A stretch of 64,000 nucleotides of DNA from Chloroflexota bacterium (GTDB taxonomy: Bacteria; Chloroflexota; UBA11872): positions 52,952-116,951 of the forward strand of contig JAJEDE010000003.1 of NCBI GenBank assembly GCA_022821645.1, given 5' to 3'. The notes beneath the pieces are model-generated. The model did no database searches. It was not told the origin of the DNA and saw only the letters and a program-made list of their open reading frames with translations. This document shows, in pieces, positions 52,488-61,493 of the stretch; positions within the stretch are counted from its first letter, which is position 1, and every line of letters starts with the position of its first letter. Both the position numbers and the translations under genes were made by a program.

Positions 52488-53866
52488 TCCTCAAACGTCT
52501 CCAGGGTCTCCGCGATCGACGCGTCCAGGATGTCCAGCATCTCGTCAATCTCTTCCGCCGTTGAGGTCAGCGGAGGCGCCAGGACATACGTGTGGTCGCC
52601 CATGCGCCCGATTAGACCATTGCTTCTGGCGGTTCGGCCCACCGCGCGGCAGAGCAGATTGTGGTCGGGATAGGGCGAGCGCGTGGCCCGATCGCTAACG
52701 AACTCGACGCCCTGCAACATGCCGATCCCGGCTACACGTCCAATCTGCTCATATCGAGACATCAACTCGTCCATACCAGCCCGGAGCTGCTGGCCGCGTT
52801 CGCGGCCGTTGTCGAGCGCGCCGCCCTCCACGATCTGCCGAACGGCTTCAAGTCCCGCCGCGCAGGCAACGGGGTTCCCCGAGTAGGTGTGCCCGGCATT
52901 GAAATGCACTCCGTCGCCTAGTTCGCCCCAGAACGCGCTGGCAACTCGCTCGGTCATCATCACGGCGGCCAGCGCCGCGTAGCCGCCGCTGATGCCCTTG
53001 CCGACCGACATGATGTCGGGGCACGTCTCGTAAACATCCGCAGCAAACATTTCGCCGAGACGACCAAAGCCCGTGATGATCTCGTCGAAGAGCAGCAGCA
53101 CGTTGTGGCGATCGCAGACCTCGCGCAGGATCTTGAAGTACTCGATCGGTGGCGCGATCAGTCCCTCGGCAGACATCACGACCGGGTCCGCAATGAGCGC
53201 GGCAACCGTCTCCGGACCCTCGCCAACGATCACGTGGTCAACGAGTTCGGCGCAGCGGATCGCGCTCTCCACTTCGTCGAGCCCGAATGGGGAGCGATAG
53301 CCGTCCGGCGGGAGAACGTGCACGAAGCCGGTCGGAAACGGTTCGTAGGGCAGCTTGCGGGAGGCACCGCCGCTGGCGGCCAACGCGCCCATGGTGGCGC
53401 CGTGGTAGCTCTTGTAGCGCGAGATGATCTTGTACTTGCCGGGGTTGCCGGTTTGGGCGTGGAACTGCCGCGCGAGCTTGAAGGCGGTCTCGTTGGCCTC
53501 TGAGCCGCCGCTGGTGAATTTCACATGGGTCAACGGTTCGGGCGTAATCTCAGCCAGCCGCTCCGCCAACGCAATTGCCGGCTCGGACGCCGCGTAGAGG
53601 GGAAGGGTGAGCGCAATTCGATTCAACTGCGCGGTCATCGCGTCGATGATTCCCTGGTTGCGATGACCGACTTGAACAGCCGCAACCCCGGCCAGTCCGT
53701 CGATATACCACTGCCCGGTGTGGTCGCGAACCCGAACGCCATCGCCCTCGACAAGCACCAGCGGGTCGTCCATGAAACTCTTCATCTGGTTGAAGTCGAC
53801 AACCAGGTTGTTCAGGCCTGGATAGGTATCGGTGATCGGCGTGTCCGTCAGCTTCACGTCTTGCAT
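52484..53866 (-). CDS. Class III aminotransferase (omega-transaminase-like)
   Basis: VKFTSGGSEANETAFKLARQF ... LLLFDEIITGFGRLGEMFAADVYETCPDIMSVGKGISGGYAALAAVM (PLP Lys). Confidence 0.93.
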   Translation of the reverse strand: MQDVKLTDTPITDTYPGLNNLVVDFNQMKSFMDDPLVLVEGDGVRVRDHTGQWYIDGLAGVAAVQVGHRNQGIIDAMTAQLNRIALTLPLYAASEPAIALAERLAEITPEPLTHVKFTSGGSEANETAFKLARQFHAQTGNPGKYKIISRYKSYHGATMGALAASGGASRKLPYEPFPTGFVHVLPPDGYRSPFGLDEVESAIRCAELVDHVIVGEGPETVAALIADPVVMSAEGLIAPPIEYFKILREVCDRHNVLLLFDEIITGFGRLGEMFAADVYETCPDIMSVGKGISGGYAALAAVMMTERVASAFWGELGDGVHFNAGHTYSGNPVACAAGLEAVRQIVEGGALDNGRERGQQLRAGMDELMSRYEQIGRVAGIGMLQGVEFVSDRATRSPYPDHNLLCRAVGRTARSNGLIGRMGDHTYVLAPPLTSTAEEIDEMLDILDASIAETLETFEE

Positions 53867-53980
53867 TGGTGCCTCGGTCTCCCGCGTCATTGGCTGAGAC
53901 TACGCGCCCCACGCCAGCTTGTCGCGCCGGGTCAAAACTAATCGGGTACCGTGAGGCCGCTCGCAGTTCCCGGAATCGCC

Positions 53981-55192
53981 ATGCCCGACGACCGATTCCT
54001 GGCAGCCGCCCAGAGCGTGGCCGACTGCATCGCTGCGCTGGCGCGTCCCGCCGTCGGGGGTGCGCGCTGGGAGACGCGCAGCTACACCGGAAAGTCGCAA
54101 TACTCCACCGCCGTCTTTGGCGGCACGGCTGGCGTGGTGTTCCTGTTCGCCGATCTGTTTCGGGTCACCGGCGATCCGAAGGCCCGTGAAGTGGCCGAAG
54201 CCGCGGCGATGTGGGTGGAGGGCCAGTCGAAGTCCGACCTCCGGGATCCCAATGCCGACGCCGGCTTGTATTTCGGCATGTCGGGCCACGGTCAGATGTG
54301 CCTGCACCTCTATGAAGCCACCGGACGCGAACGCTGGCTGCGCGACGCGCAGGCGCGGGCCAGGGCCGTGTCCCGTGCATCCTGGCCGGACGCTCACGTG
54401 CTGAGTGGATCGGCCGGCAGCGTGATCTTTCTCCTCCGCCTGCACCAGGCCACGAACGATGAGGGCGTGCTGGATGCTGCGGTGCGGGCCGGAAACCACA
54501 TTGCCGAGACGGTTGAACGCGACACGGAAGGCGCGCGCTGGGATTGGTTGCGGGAAGACCAGATTCGCTTCAGCGCCGGCTTCGTCCACGGCGGCAGCGG
54601 CATCGCCTACGCGCTGGCCGAGCTTTGGCGGTTCACAGGCAAAGACGTGCTCAAGGACCTCGTGTTCCAAGCCTGGAAGTGGATTGAAGCTGTCTCGCTG
54701 ACAGACGATCGCGGTATCTGCTGGAATCGCTGGCCGGGCGACCCGCACCGTCCCCGCGTGCAGTGGTGTCACGGAGCGCCGGGGATCGGGCTGTTCGCCG
54801 CACGCGCCGCTGAGATCTTCGAGGACCACGACCTGCGCCGCTTTGCCGAGCGCTGCGCTCCGGCGACGCTGGCCGCCGGAGATATCCGCAACAACCCCAG
54901 CCAGTGCCACGGCCTGGCCGGCAACGCCGAACTGTTCATCGAACTGGCCCGCGTGACAGGGGACGATTCCTGGCTGGTTCACGCGCGCGCCTTTGGAGAC
55001 CAGGCGCTCACCTATCGAGAAGAGCATGACGGCGAGGTGCGCTGGATGGGTGACGAGCCAGGCAACTACAGTCCGGATTTCATGCTTGGGTCGGCCGGGC
55101 TCGGGCACTTTTTCCTGCGGCTAGCACGGCCTGCCGAGGTGCAAATGCCGCTCATGGTCCGACCGAATTCCACGAAGGAGCGTCCATCGTGA
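53981..55192 (+). CDS. LanC-like (lanthionine synthetase C-fold) protein
   Basis: Repeated Gly-rich toroid motifs GTAGVVFLF, GLYFGMSGHGQM, SGSAGSVIFLL, VHGGSGIAYAL, WCHGAPGIGLF, QCHGLAGNAELFIEL, GSAGLGHFFLRL; Cys and Cys-His of LanC zinc site in WCHG and QCHG. Confidence 0.85.
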   Translation: MPDDRFLAAAQSVADCIAALARPAVGGARWETRSYTGKSQYSTAVFGGTAGVVFLFADLFRVTGDPKAREVAEAAAMWVEGQSKSDLRDPNADAGLYFGMSGHGQMCLHLYEATGRERWLRDAQARARAVSRASWPDAHVLSGSAGSVIFLLRLHQATNDEGVLDAAVRAGNHIAETVERDTEGARWDWLREDQIRFSAGFVHGGSGIAYALAELWRFTGKDVLKDLVFQAWKWIEAVSLTDDRGICWNRWPGDPHRPRVQWCHGAPGIGLFAARAAEIFEDHDLRRFAERCAPATLAAGDIRNNPSQCHGLAGNAELFIELARVTGDDSWLVHARAFGDQALTYREEHDGEVRWMGDEPGNYSPDFMLGSAGLGHFFLRLARPAEVQMPLMVRPNSTKERPS

Positions 55193-56217
55193 GCAAGCAG
55201 TCCGTACGTCTTGGGGTGCTCGGCGCGCAGCATGGCCACGCCGCGGGCAAGTTGCGCTGGCTGCGGGATCTCTCGGAAATCGACCTGGCTGGCGTTTTTG
55301 AGCCGTGCTCCGAAACACGCGCCGCCAACGAGGCCGAACCCAACTCGGCTGGCGTTCCCCATCTCGACGACATCGCCCGGCTTCTGGACGACGCCTCTGT
55401 GCTCGGAATCGTCATAGGCGGCGCCGAGCGCCAGAACCCGTCCTACGCCCGCCGCGCGCTTCAGGCGGGCAAGCACCTGCTGATGGAAAAGGCCTGTGGT
55501 TGGACCCATGCGCACGTGGACGAACTGACCGGATTGGCCGAGTCGTCCGGCTTGCTCTTCCAGATGGGCTACAACAACCGGCTGACGCCGCACTTCCGGC
55601 GGGTGCTGGACATGGTGGATCGCGGCGAATTCGGCGACATCTACCGGGTGCGCTCGCACATGTGCAGCTTCTACCACCCGTCGGCCGACACCTACCTTGG
55701 CCGCGACCGCTATTTCAACGGCGGCATCTTCTACAACCTTGGTTCGCACGCTTTGGACATGGCGATGGCCGTGCTGGGGACGCCTGCCGAGATCAGCTCG
55801 TTCCTGCGCTGTGACCGCTTCGTCGATTCGGGCTATATCGACAACGCGACGGTGGTGCTGGAGTACCCGAGTGCAATCGCCACCCTGGAAGCCAGCCACC
55901 TGGAAACCGAGCAGGTTCGCCCGCGCAGCTTCGAGGTCTACGGCTCGGAGGCGCAAGCCATCGTGTCGCCGTGGGCATCCATTGGTGACCGCGCGCCGGC
56001 CGTAGCAATTCACCGCGGCGGACCTGGAACCGGCGCGGATGGCTGGAAGGTCTACGGCACCGGCCGCGAAGCTCCGTTCCGCGACGACATCGAGCACTTC
56101 GCGGCCTGCATCCGCGGCGATCACGAACCCCGCTTCAGCTACGCCCACGACCGAGCCGTCCACCACACCCTCATGGACATCTGCGGCGAGACCGACGTCG
56201 CGGAAGAAACTGTCTAG
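55189..56217 (+). CDS. Gfo/Idh/MocA-family oxidoreductase
   Basis: GKHLLMEKACGWTHAHVDELTGLAESSGLLFQMGYNNRLTPHFRRVLDMVDRGEFGDIYRVRSH. Confidence 0.88.
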   Translation: MSKQSVRLGVLGAQHGHAAGKLRWLRDLSEIDLAGVFEPCSETRAANEAEPNSAGVPHLDDIARLLDDASVLGIVIGGAERQNPSYARRALQAGKHLLMEKACGWTHAHVDELTGLAESSGLLFQMGYNNRLTPHFRRVLDMVDRGEFGDIYRVRSHMCSFYHPSADTYLGRDRYFNGGIFYNLGSHALDMAMAVLGTPAEISSFLRCDRFVDSGYIDNATVVLEYPSAIATLEASHLETEQVRPRSFEVYGSEAQAIVSPWASIGDRAPAVAIHRGGPGTGADGWKVYGTGREAPFRDDIEHFAACIRGDHEPRFSYAHDRAVHHTLMDICGETDVAEETV

Positions 56218-56286
56218 CGCTGCCGCCCAGCAGCAAGCCGCAACAGATCACGTGACACGAGACTAAATCGTAGTTACAATGTAGTC

Positions 56287-56547
56287 GTGCAGTACGAGTG
56301 GGACGAGGCGAAGCGCAGATCCAATGCGCAGAAACATGGGATCGACTTCGCGGCGGTCGAAGCGTTCGACTGGGAAAGCGCGCTGGTCGCACGTTCGGAT
56401 TGAGGAGGCGAGGTTCGCTACGTGGCCATCGGCTACGTCGACGTCCGGCTCTGCTGCCTTGTATTCACGGAACGCCGGGCACGGATTCGAGTGATCAGCC
56501 TGCGTTGTGCCAGCCGACGGGAGGAACGGAGATATGCCCAAGCTTAG
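56287..56547 (+). pseudogene. brnT: BrnT-family toxin interrupted by in-frame TGA
   Basis: GTG-start reading VQYEWDEAKRRSNAQKHGIDFAAVEAFDWESALVARSD*GGEVRYVAIGYVDVRLCCLVFTERRARIRVISLRCASRREERRYAQA; TGA at 56401-56403; BrnA directly downstream. Confidence 0.82.
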
Positions 56548-56848
56548 GCCGGGCCACGTCAGCCCGACGCCTGACGAAGACTACGAGATCAACGTTGCCG
56601 TTGCCGCGGACCCGGAGGCGTCCGAACTGGATGACGCCTGGTTCAAGCGCGCAAGACCGGCCAGCGAGGTCGTGCCGCACGTCGTGCAGCGGTACCGGCG
56701 CACGCGCGGCAAGCAGCGGGCGCCCACCAAGACTCAGATCACCCTGCGGCTCGACGCGGATCTGGTGCTCCACTTCCGCGAAACCGGGAAGGGGTGGCAA
56801 ACGCGCATCAACAACACTTTGCGCGAGGCGGTATTCGGAGACGAATAG
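56534..56848 (+). CDS. brnA: BrnA-family antitoxin
   Basis: MPKLRPGHVSPTPDEDYEINVAVAADPEASELDDAWFKRARPA ... KTQITLRLDADLVLHFRETGKGWQTRINNTLREAV. Confidence 0.9.
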   Translation: MPKLRPGHVSPTPDEDYEINVAVAADPEASELDDAWFKRARPASEVVPHVVQRYRRTRGKQRAPTKTQITLRLDADLVLHFRETGKGWQTRINNTLREAVFGDE

Positions 56849-56893
56849 CGCCCGGAGTCGATCCGCTGAAGAGCCCGATCGACCTGCGTCCGG

Positions 56894-57988
56894 CTAGTTG
56901 ACCTGGTCCTTGGCGTAGACGAGTGGGCGGCGGATGTCGTAGGCGCCGGGATAGCGGACTTTCAGCGAACCTTCGTTGATGGCGGCTTCGAGCGGCGCGA
57001 GCTTGGTCTGGATGGGTACCTGGACCAGCGTGTGGGTGCGCGCGCTTTCGTAGATGCCGATCAGGATCGACTGCGACTTGATGGCGTGTTCCGCGTTCTG
57101 GCGGTGGTCGTCGATATCGCCGTTGAGCCAGGCCACAAGTTCGTTGGCCTGCGCCAGCATGAAATTCGTTGCGACGCCGTCCCACGGCTCGTTCACGTCC
57201 TCGCGGTTGCCTGAAATCAGCTGGACGCCGTACGACATCGAAATCGCGGGATCGCTTGGCTCCACAATCAGCATTCCATCGTCGCCGGTGACCACGAAGG
57301 CACGGTTGCCGACGTCGCCGCCAGGGCCGATGTCGTTGTCGTAGACGATCCGCGCGCCGCCTTCAACCGCGGCGATGCAGAAGCAGAGGTCCTCGCAGTA
57401 GTAGCCCCGCTCGTAGCGGTCCGTCTCTCGCTGCACCTGACCCAGCACCCAGAGCGGCTCGGGATCCCCAAGCAGATACAGGGAGCGGTCAATCAGGTGC
57501 GACCCCTGGTTGAGCAGGCCGCCCTCTTCCACGCTGACCTTTACCACCAACGGCTTCCCGATGGCGCCGTCGGCGATCAGGCCGCGGGCGCGTTCGAAGG
57601 CGCGCATGTGGCGGCCCTGGTAGCCGCAGAGCAGCTTGATGCCGGCGGCGTTGCAGGTCGCCAGCATGGCGTCGGCTTCGCCCATCGAGTTGGCCAGCGG
57701 CTTCTCGGAGATGATCGCCTGGACCGGGTAGCGCGCGGCCAGCAGCGTCATCATCGGATGCAACGCTGCAGGTGTCGTGACGCTGACGATGTCCAGCGAC
57801 TCCGCCTCCAGCATGGCCGTGGCGTCGGTGTAGCGGCCGGGTACGTCGTACTGGTCGGCGACTTCCTCAAGGCGTGGTTCGTCGATGTCGCAGACCGCCG
57901 CGACCTCGACTCCGTCCGCCTCGTCGAACCCGCGAACGTGCGACTGACCGAGATTCAGTCCGATGACTCCAGCGCGGTATGTCGTCAT
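56894..57988 (-). CDS. Gfo/Idh/MocA-family oxidoreductase
   Basis: AGVIGLNLGQSHVRGFDEADGVEVAAVCDIDEPRLEEVADQYDV ... AIISEKPLANSMGEADAML. Confidence 0.9.
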   Translation of the reverse strand: MTTYRAGVIGLNLGQSHVRGFDEADGVEVAAVCDIDEPRLEEVADQYDVPGRYTDATAMLEAESLDIVSVTTPAALHPMMTLLAARYPVQAIISEKPLANSMGEADAMLATCNAAGIKLLCGYQGRHMRAFERARGLIADGAIGKPLVVKVSVEEGGLLNQGSHLIDRSLYLLGDPEPLWVLGQVQRETDRYERGYYCEDLCFCIAAVEGGARIVYDNDIGPGGDVGNRAFVVTGDDGMLIVEPSDPAISMSYGVQLISGNREDVNEPWDGVATNFMLAQANELVAWLNGDIDDHRQNAEHAIKSQSILIGIYESARTHTLVQVPIQTKLAPLEAAINEGSLKVRYPGAYDIRRPLVYAKDQVN

Positions 57989-57999
57989 GTCAGCGGCCC

Positions 58000-59088
58000 C
58001 TAGTCTGGCGTGGCGGACTTGTGGCGGATGTCGTAGTGACCCGGATAACGGACCGGCAGATCGCCGGCGTCGATCATGGCGGTCAGCGGCGACCCCTTGG
58101 TCTTGAGCGGCAGCCGAACCAGGCTGTGCGTCCGGGCCGACTCGTAGATACCCATCAGGATCTCGAGCGTGTGGATGGCCAGGTTGGCGTCGCCGCGGTG
58201 CTCGTCGATCTCACCGGTTGCCCAGGCTGCCAGCGCGTCTAGCTCCAGCGTGCGAGCGTCGCTGAACTCGGCCTCGCTGGCCTCGATGGTTTCCCAGCCC
58301 GAGGCGCCGTGGCGCAGGAGTCGAATGACGTTGCCGGCGGTCCCGCCGGCCAGCCAGATCACGCCTTCCGTCCCGGTAATCACGCGCAGGTCGCGTTCCA
58401 GGCCTTCGGGCGGCGTGTCGCTCTCCATTGAGAGGCGAATGCCGCCTTCGAACTCCACCAGCAGCCCCGCCAGGTCCTCGGCCGGCCAGCCGCGCTCGTA
58501 GCGGTCGGTCTGGCGTTGCACGTTGGCCAGCACCCAGAGCGGCGTGGGGTCGCCCAGCATGTACTGCCAGTAGTTCAACTGGTGGGTGGCGATGTTCATG
58601 AGGCCGGCATCCGGCTTGGGCGGCCCGGCGAAGGCAGTAATCACGTGGCCGATCGCGCCGTCGGTGATCAGTTGCCGGACGGTCTCGTGCCGGGGCATCC
58701 AGCGGCCCTGGTGGCCGATGGCCAGCTTCACGCCGTTCCGCTCGCAGGCCGCCAGCATGGCGTAACCCTCGCCCGTGCTGCTGGCCATGGGCTTTTCGCA
58801 GACGATGGCACGGGGCGCATAGCGCGTGGCTGCCAGGATCGTCATCGAGGCGTGGAGCTGCTGCGGTGTGCCGATGCTGACGAGGTCAGGTTCCTCCTCG
58901 CGCAGCATCGTTTCGTAGTCGGTGTAACGGTTCTCGACGTCGAACTCGTCGCCAAACTCTTCGAGCGTGTTGGGGTCGATGTCGCAGACGGCGGCAAGTT
59001 CGATTCGGTCGCTCGCCAGGTAGCCCATGGCGTGGCTGCGGCCGATGTGGCCGCCGACGATGACGGCGCGGAGGGGTTGGGCGCTCAC
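58000..59088 (-). CDS. Gfo/Idh/MocA-family oxidoreductase
   Basis: AVIVGGHIGRSHAMGYLASDRIELAAVCDIDPNTLEEFGDEFDV ... AIVCEKPMASSTGEGYAML. Confidence 0.9.
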   Translation of the reverse strand: MSAQPLRAVIVGGHIGRSHAMGYLASDRIELAAVCDIDPNTLEEFGDEFDVENRYTDYETMLREEEPDLVSIGTPQQLHASMTILAATRYAPRAIVCEKPMASSTGEGYAMLAACERNGVKLAIGHQGRWMPRHETVRQLITDGAIGHVITAFAGPPKPDAGLMNIATHQLNYWQYMLGDPTPLWVLANVQRQTDRYERGWPAEDLAGLLVEFEGGIRLSMESDTPPEGLERDLRVITGTEGVIWLAGGTAGNVIRLLRHGASGWETIEASEAEFSDARTLELDALAAWATGEIDEHRGDANLAIHTLEILMGIYESARTHSLVRLPLKTKGSPLTAMIDAGDLPVRYPGHYDIRHKSATPD

Positions 59089-60221
59089 GAGTTCCCTCCG
59101 CCGTAGTCGACCGGCGCGATTTTCGTGCCGTGCCGGATGTCGTGCCAGCCCGGGTTGCTGACCGGCAGCGCGCCGCTGTTGATCATCTCGACCAGCGGCG
59201 AGGACTGAGTCTTCATGGGTAGCTGTACCAGGCCGTGAGTCCGCGCTGACTCGTAGATGGCCATCAGGATTTCCTGCGTCTGCACGCAGAAGTGAGCGTC
59301 CTGGTGGTGGCCGTCCAGTTCGCCAGCAGCCCAGCGCGCGAAGGCGTCGATTTCGCGATGGCGGGCCGCCAGGTAGGTGTCGTTGTGGAACTCGATCTCT
59401 TCGACACTGCCGTCGCCGCGCTGAATGCGAATCCCGATCGGGTCTTCGGCCACCGTGCCCGGCGGACGAACTTCGCCTTCGGTGCGGACGTAGAGCGTGC
59501 CTTCGTCGCCGACGAAGGTGAGCCGGTGTTTTTCGACCTGGTCGCCGCCGGGGGTCTCGCCTTCAAGGATGAGGCGTGAGCCGTCGGCGAAGCCGACGAC
59601 GCCGACCGCCATTTCCTCGCAGGGCCAGCTGCGTTCCCAGACGTCGGAATCGCGTTGGATGTTGCCCATCACCCACTGGGGCTCGGGGTCGCCCAGGACG
59701 AACAGGGCCCGGTCGCAGCCGTGGCACATCTGGTTGAGCATTCCGCCCTGGTCGTACCAGCCGTGAACCAGGCGCACCTTGCCGATCGCGCCGCCGGTGA
59801 TCAGCTCGCGCGCTTCCTGGATCTGGGTCAGATAGCGCGACTCGTGGCCGATGGCCAGCTTGACGCCGTTGCGGTCGCAGGCGGCCAGCATGGTGCGGGC
59901 CTCGCCCATGTTGTTGGCCATCCCCTTCTCGCAAAGGATGCCCTTGGGCGTGTACTGCGTGGCCGCCAGGACGGTCATGTCCACGTGCAGCGGCTGGGCG
60001 GTGGCGATGTTGACGAGGTCGGGTTGCTCCTCGCGCAGCATCGTTTCGAAGTCGGTGTAGCGACTCTCGATGTCGTTGGCGTCGGCCACCCGGTTGAGGG
60101 GGACTTCGTCGATATCGCAGAGCGCCACCAGTTCGGCGGCGTCGGAATGCATGTAGGCGTCGGCGTGGTTGCGCCCCACACCGCAACCCACTACGACTGC
60201 CCGCAACGTTTCAGCGGCCAT
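59085..60221 (-). CDS. Gfo/Idh/MocA-family oxidoreductase
   Basis: AVVVGCGVGRNHADAYMHSDAAELVALCDIDEVPLNRVADANDI ... GILCEKGMANNMGEARTML; 4-base overlap with next gene. Confidence 0.9.
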   Translation of the reverse strand: MAAETLRAVVVGCGVGRNHADAYMHSDAAELVALCDIDEVPLNRVADANDIESRYTDFETMLREEQPDLVNIATAQPLHVDMTVLAATQYTPKGILCEKGMANNMGEARTMLAACDRNGVKLAIGHESRYLTQIQEARELITGGAIGKVRLVHGWYDQGGMLNQMCHGCDRALFVLGDPEPQWVMGNIQRDSDVWERSWPCEEMAVGVVGFADGSRLILEGETPGGDQVEKHRLTFVGDEGTLYVRTEGEVRPPGTVAEDPIGIRIQRGDGSVEEIEFHNDTYLAARHREIDAFARWAAGELDGHHQDAHFCVQTQEILMAIYESARTHGLVQLPMKTQSSPLVEMINSGALPVSNPGWHDIRHGTKIAPVDYGGGNS

Positions 60222-60340
60222 GCGCAGGCCTTTCGCACCTCTGGCGCGCGCCATATTGGTCAGGTCGCGCCCCCGCGGTCAACCGGCGGGGGCCGCGCAG
60301 CGTGGTCCCGGAGTGTATTGGGGCGTGGGGGTGAAGGGGG

Positions 60341-60394
60341 AACCCTCTCTCGCCAGCCCGACCCCTTAAGGGGTCGGGCTGGCGAGAGAGGGTT
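60341..60394. repeat. 54-bp perfect palindrome (two 27-bp arms, no spacer)
   Basis: AACCCTCTCTCGCCAGCCCGACCCCTT | AAGGGGTCGGGCTGGCGAGAGAGGGTT. Confidence 0.97.
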
Positions 60395-60715
60395 TTGGCG
60401 GATTTTTGGTTGACTCGCGAGATCTGTGGAGTCGTGGGGGCGGGGCGGGGTGCGGAGGCGAAGGACAACGGTGCGGGCCGGCGGGCGAGGAGGCCGGCGA
60501 ATGGAGGGAATGCGTTGGATGGGGAGGGGAGTTGGCGGCACGAGGCAGGCGGGGACATGGAGATTCCAGGATGCGGGCAGCGGACGCGGGTCCAGTGTAT
60601 ACTATATGAGCACTTCCGGCAAGATCGCGCGCGAGGGATGGTTCGCGGGCCTTGACTCTCGGGGGTGAAGCAGGAGGGCGGCGGTGGAGTTTGGGAATCA
60701 GACGGTTTTTGGGGC

Positions 60716-60856
60716 GGGTGTTCACGGTTCCCGCCCAATGTGTTCAGTTTTGCGGCCAATGTGTCCACTTTTCAGGCGAATGTGTCCGGTTTTCGGGCGA
60801 ATGTGTCCCGTTTTCGGGCGAATGTGTCCACTTTTTGAGCCGATGTGTCCAGTGAG
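60716..60856. repeat. 21-bp tandem repeat, five clear units plus degenerate flanking units
   Basis: AATGTGTTCAGTTTTGCGGCC / AATGTGTCCACTTTTCAGGCG / AATGTGTCCGGTTTTCGGGCG / AATGTGTCCCGTTTTCGGGCG / AATGTGTCCACTTTTTGAGCC starting at 60737, 60758, 60779, 60800, 60821. Confidence 0.95.
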
Positions 60857-61105
60857 TCCCTTGTAGGCGTTGCCTGTGTGCGCGGGCTGAACCGGGTGGA
60901 ACGGGGAGCGGAACCGCGACGGCCATTGGAGAGGTTCGCGCAACCTGGGGGTGGAGGCCCAGAAGTCCCCGGACCTGGCGGCGGGACCGCCGGCGGCTGT
61001 CGGGGGAGAGGCAAGAGGGGGCGCAACCGGACCGGGTTGGACGGCTGACGGGGCGTATCAGCGCTGGAGCATGGATATCGACACCGGATTGGGCAAGAGG
61101 TCGCG

Positions 61106-61205
61106 ATGGCTGTGGTTGACGCCGCGCCGCGATTGCCGACGGCCGACGATCTGCTCCGGCTCTATAGAGACCTTTGCGTAATCCGTCGTTGGTTGCTCGG
61201 AAGAC
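61106..61205 (+). pseudogene. Possible Uma2-family nuclease N-terminal fragment
   Basis: MAVVDAAPRLPTADDLLRLYRD resembles Uma2 N-termini; similarity ends just before a CCCTCACCCTGCCCTCTCC repeat. Confidence 0.35.
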
Positions 61206-61216
61206 CCCTCACCCTG

Positions 61217-61236
61217 CCCTCTCCCCCAGGAGAGGG
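61217..61236. repeat. Short inverted repeat of CCCTCTCC type
   Basis: CCCTCTCC-CCCA-GGAGAGGG, 8-bp perfect stem; degenerate relative near 61313-61352 (CTCACCCCAACCCTCTCCCAGG). Confidence 0.75.
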
Positions 61237-61493
61237 ATTAAGACAGCGTTCCACCTATGGGTCTGTCCAGCACCGCTGACCAGATCGTGTCGGTAGGGTT
61301 CGACCGGAAGACTCTCACCCCAACCCTCTCCCAGGCAGAAGGAGAAGACGGCGGCCCGGCGTGGGGGATGCCGAAGGTTCTCAGCCGATGCTGGAGGTTC
61401 GCGGGTAGAATTCTGTAAGGGCGGACCTGTTCCGAGTACTGGCCTACGCCGATCGATCGGCAGGGTTCAGGGATCCTCGTCAAGGAGGAACCG

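Noticed and set aside
56401-56403. In-frame TGA of BrnT as a selenocysteine codon (yqeC is nearby)
   Set aside because: BrnT is not a known selenoprotein, no SECIS-like hairpin was apparent just downstream, and a one-base CGA to TGA change explains it more simply
60716-60856. 21-bp repeats as a CRISPR array
   Set aside because: Repeats are directly contiguous with no spacers, and no cas genes are in the window
60211-61048. Many overlapping short ORFs (60211-60768, 60366-60725, 60395-60855, etc.)
   Set aside because: Arise from the palindrome and tandem repeat; no domain similarity or ribosome-binding site
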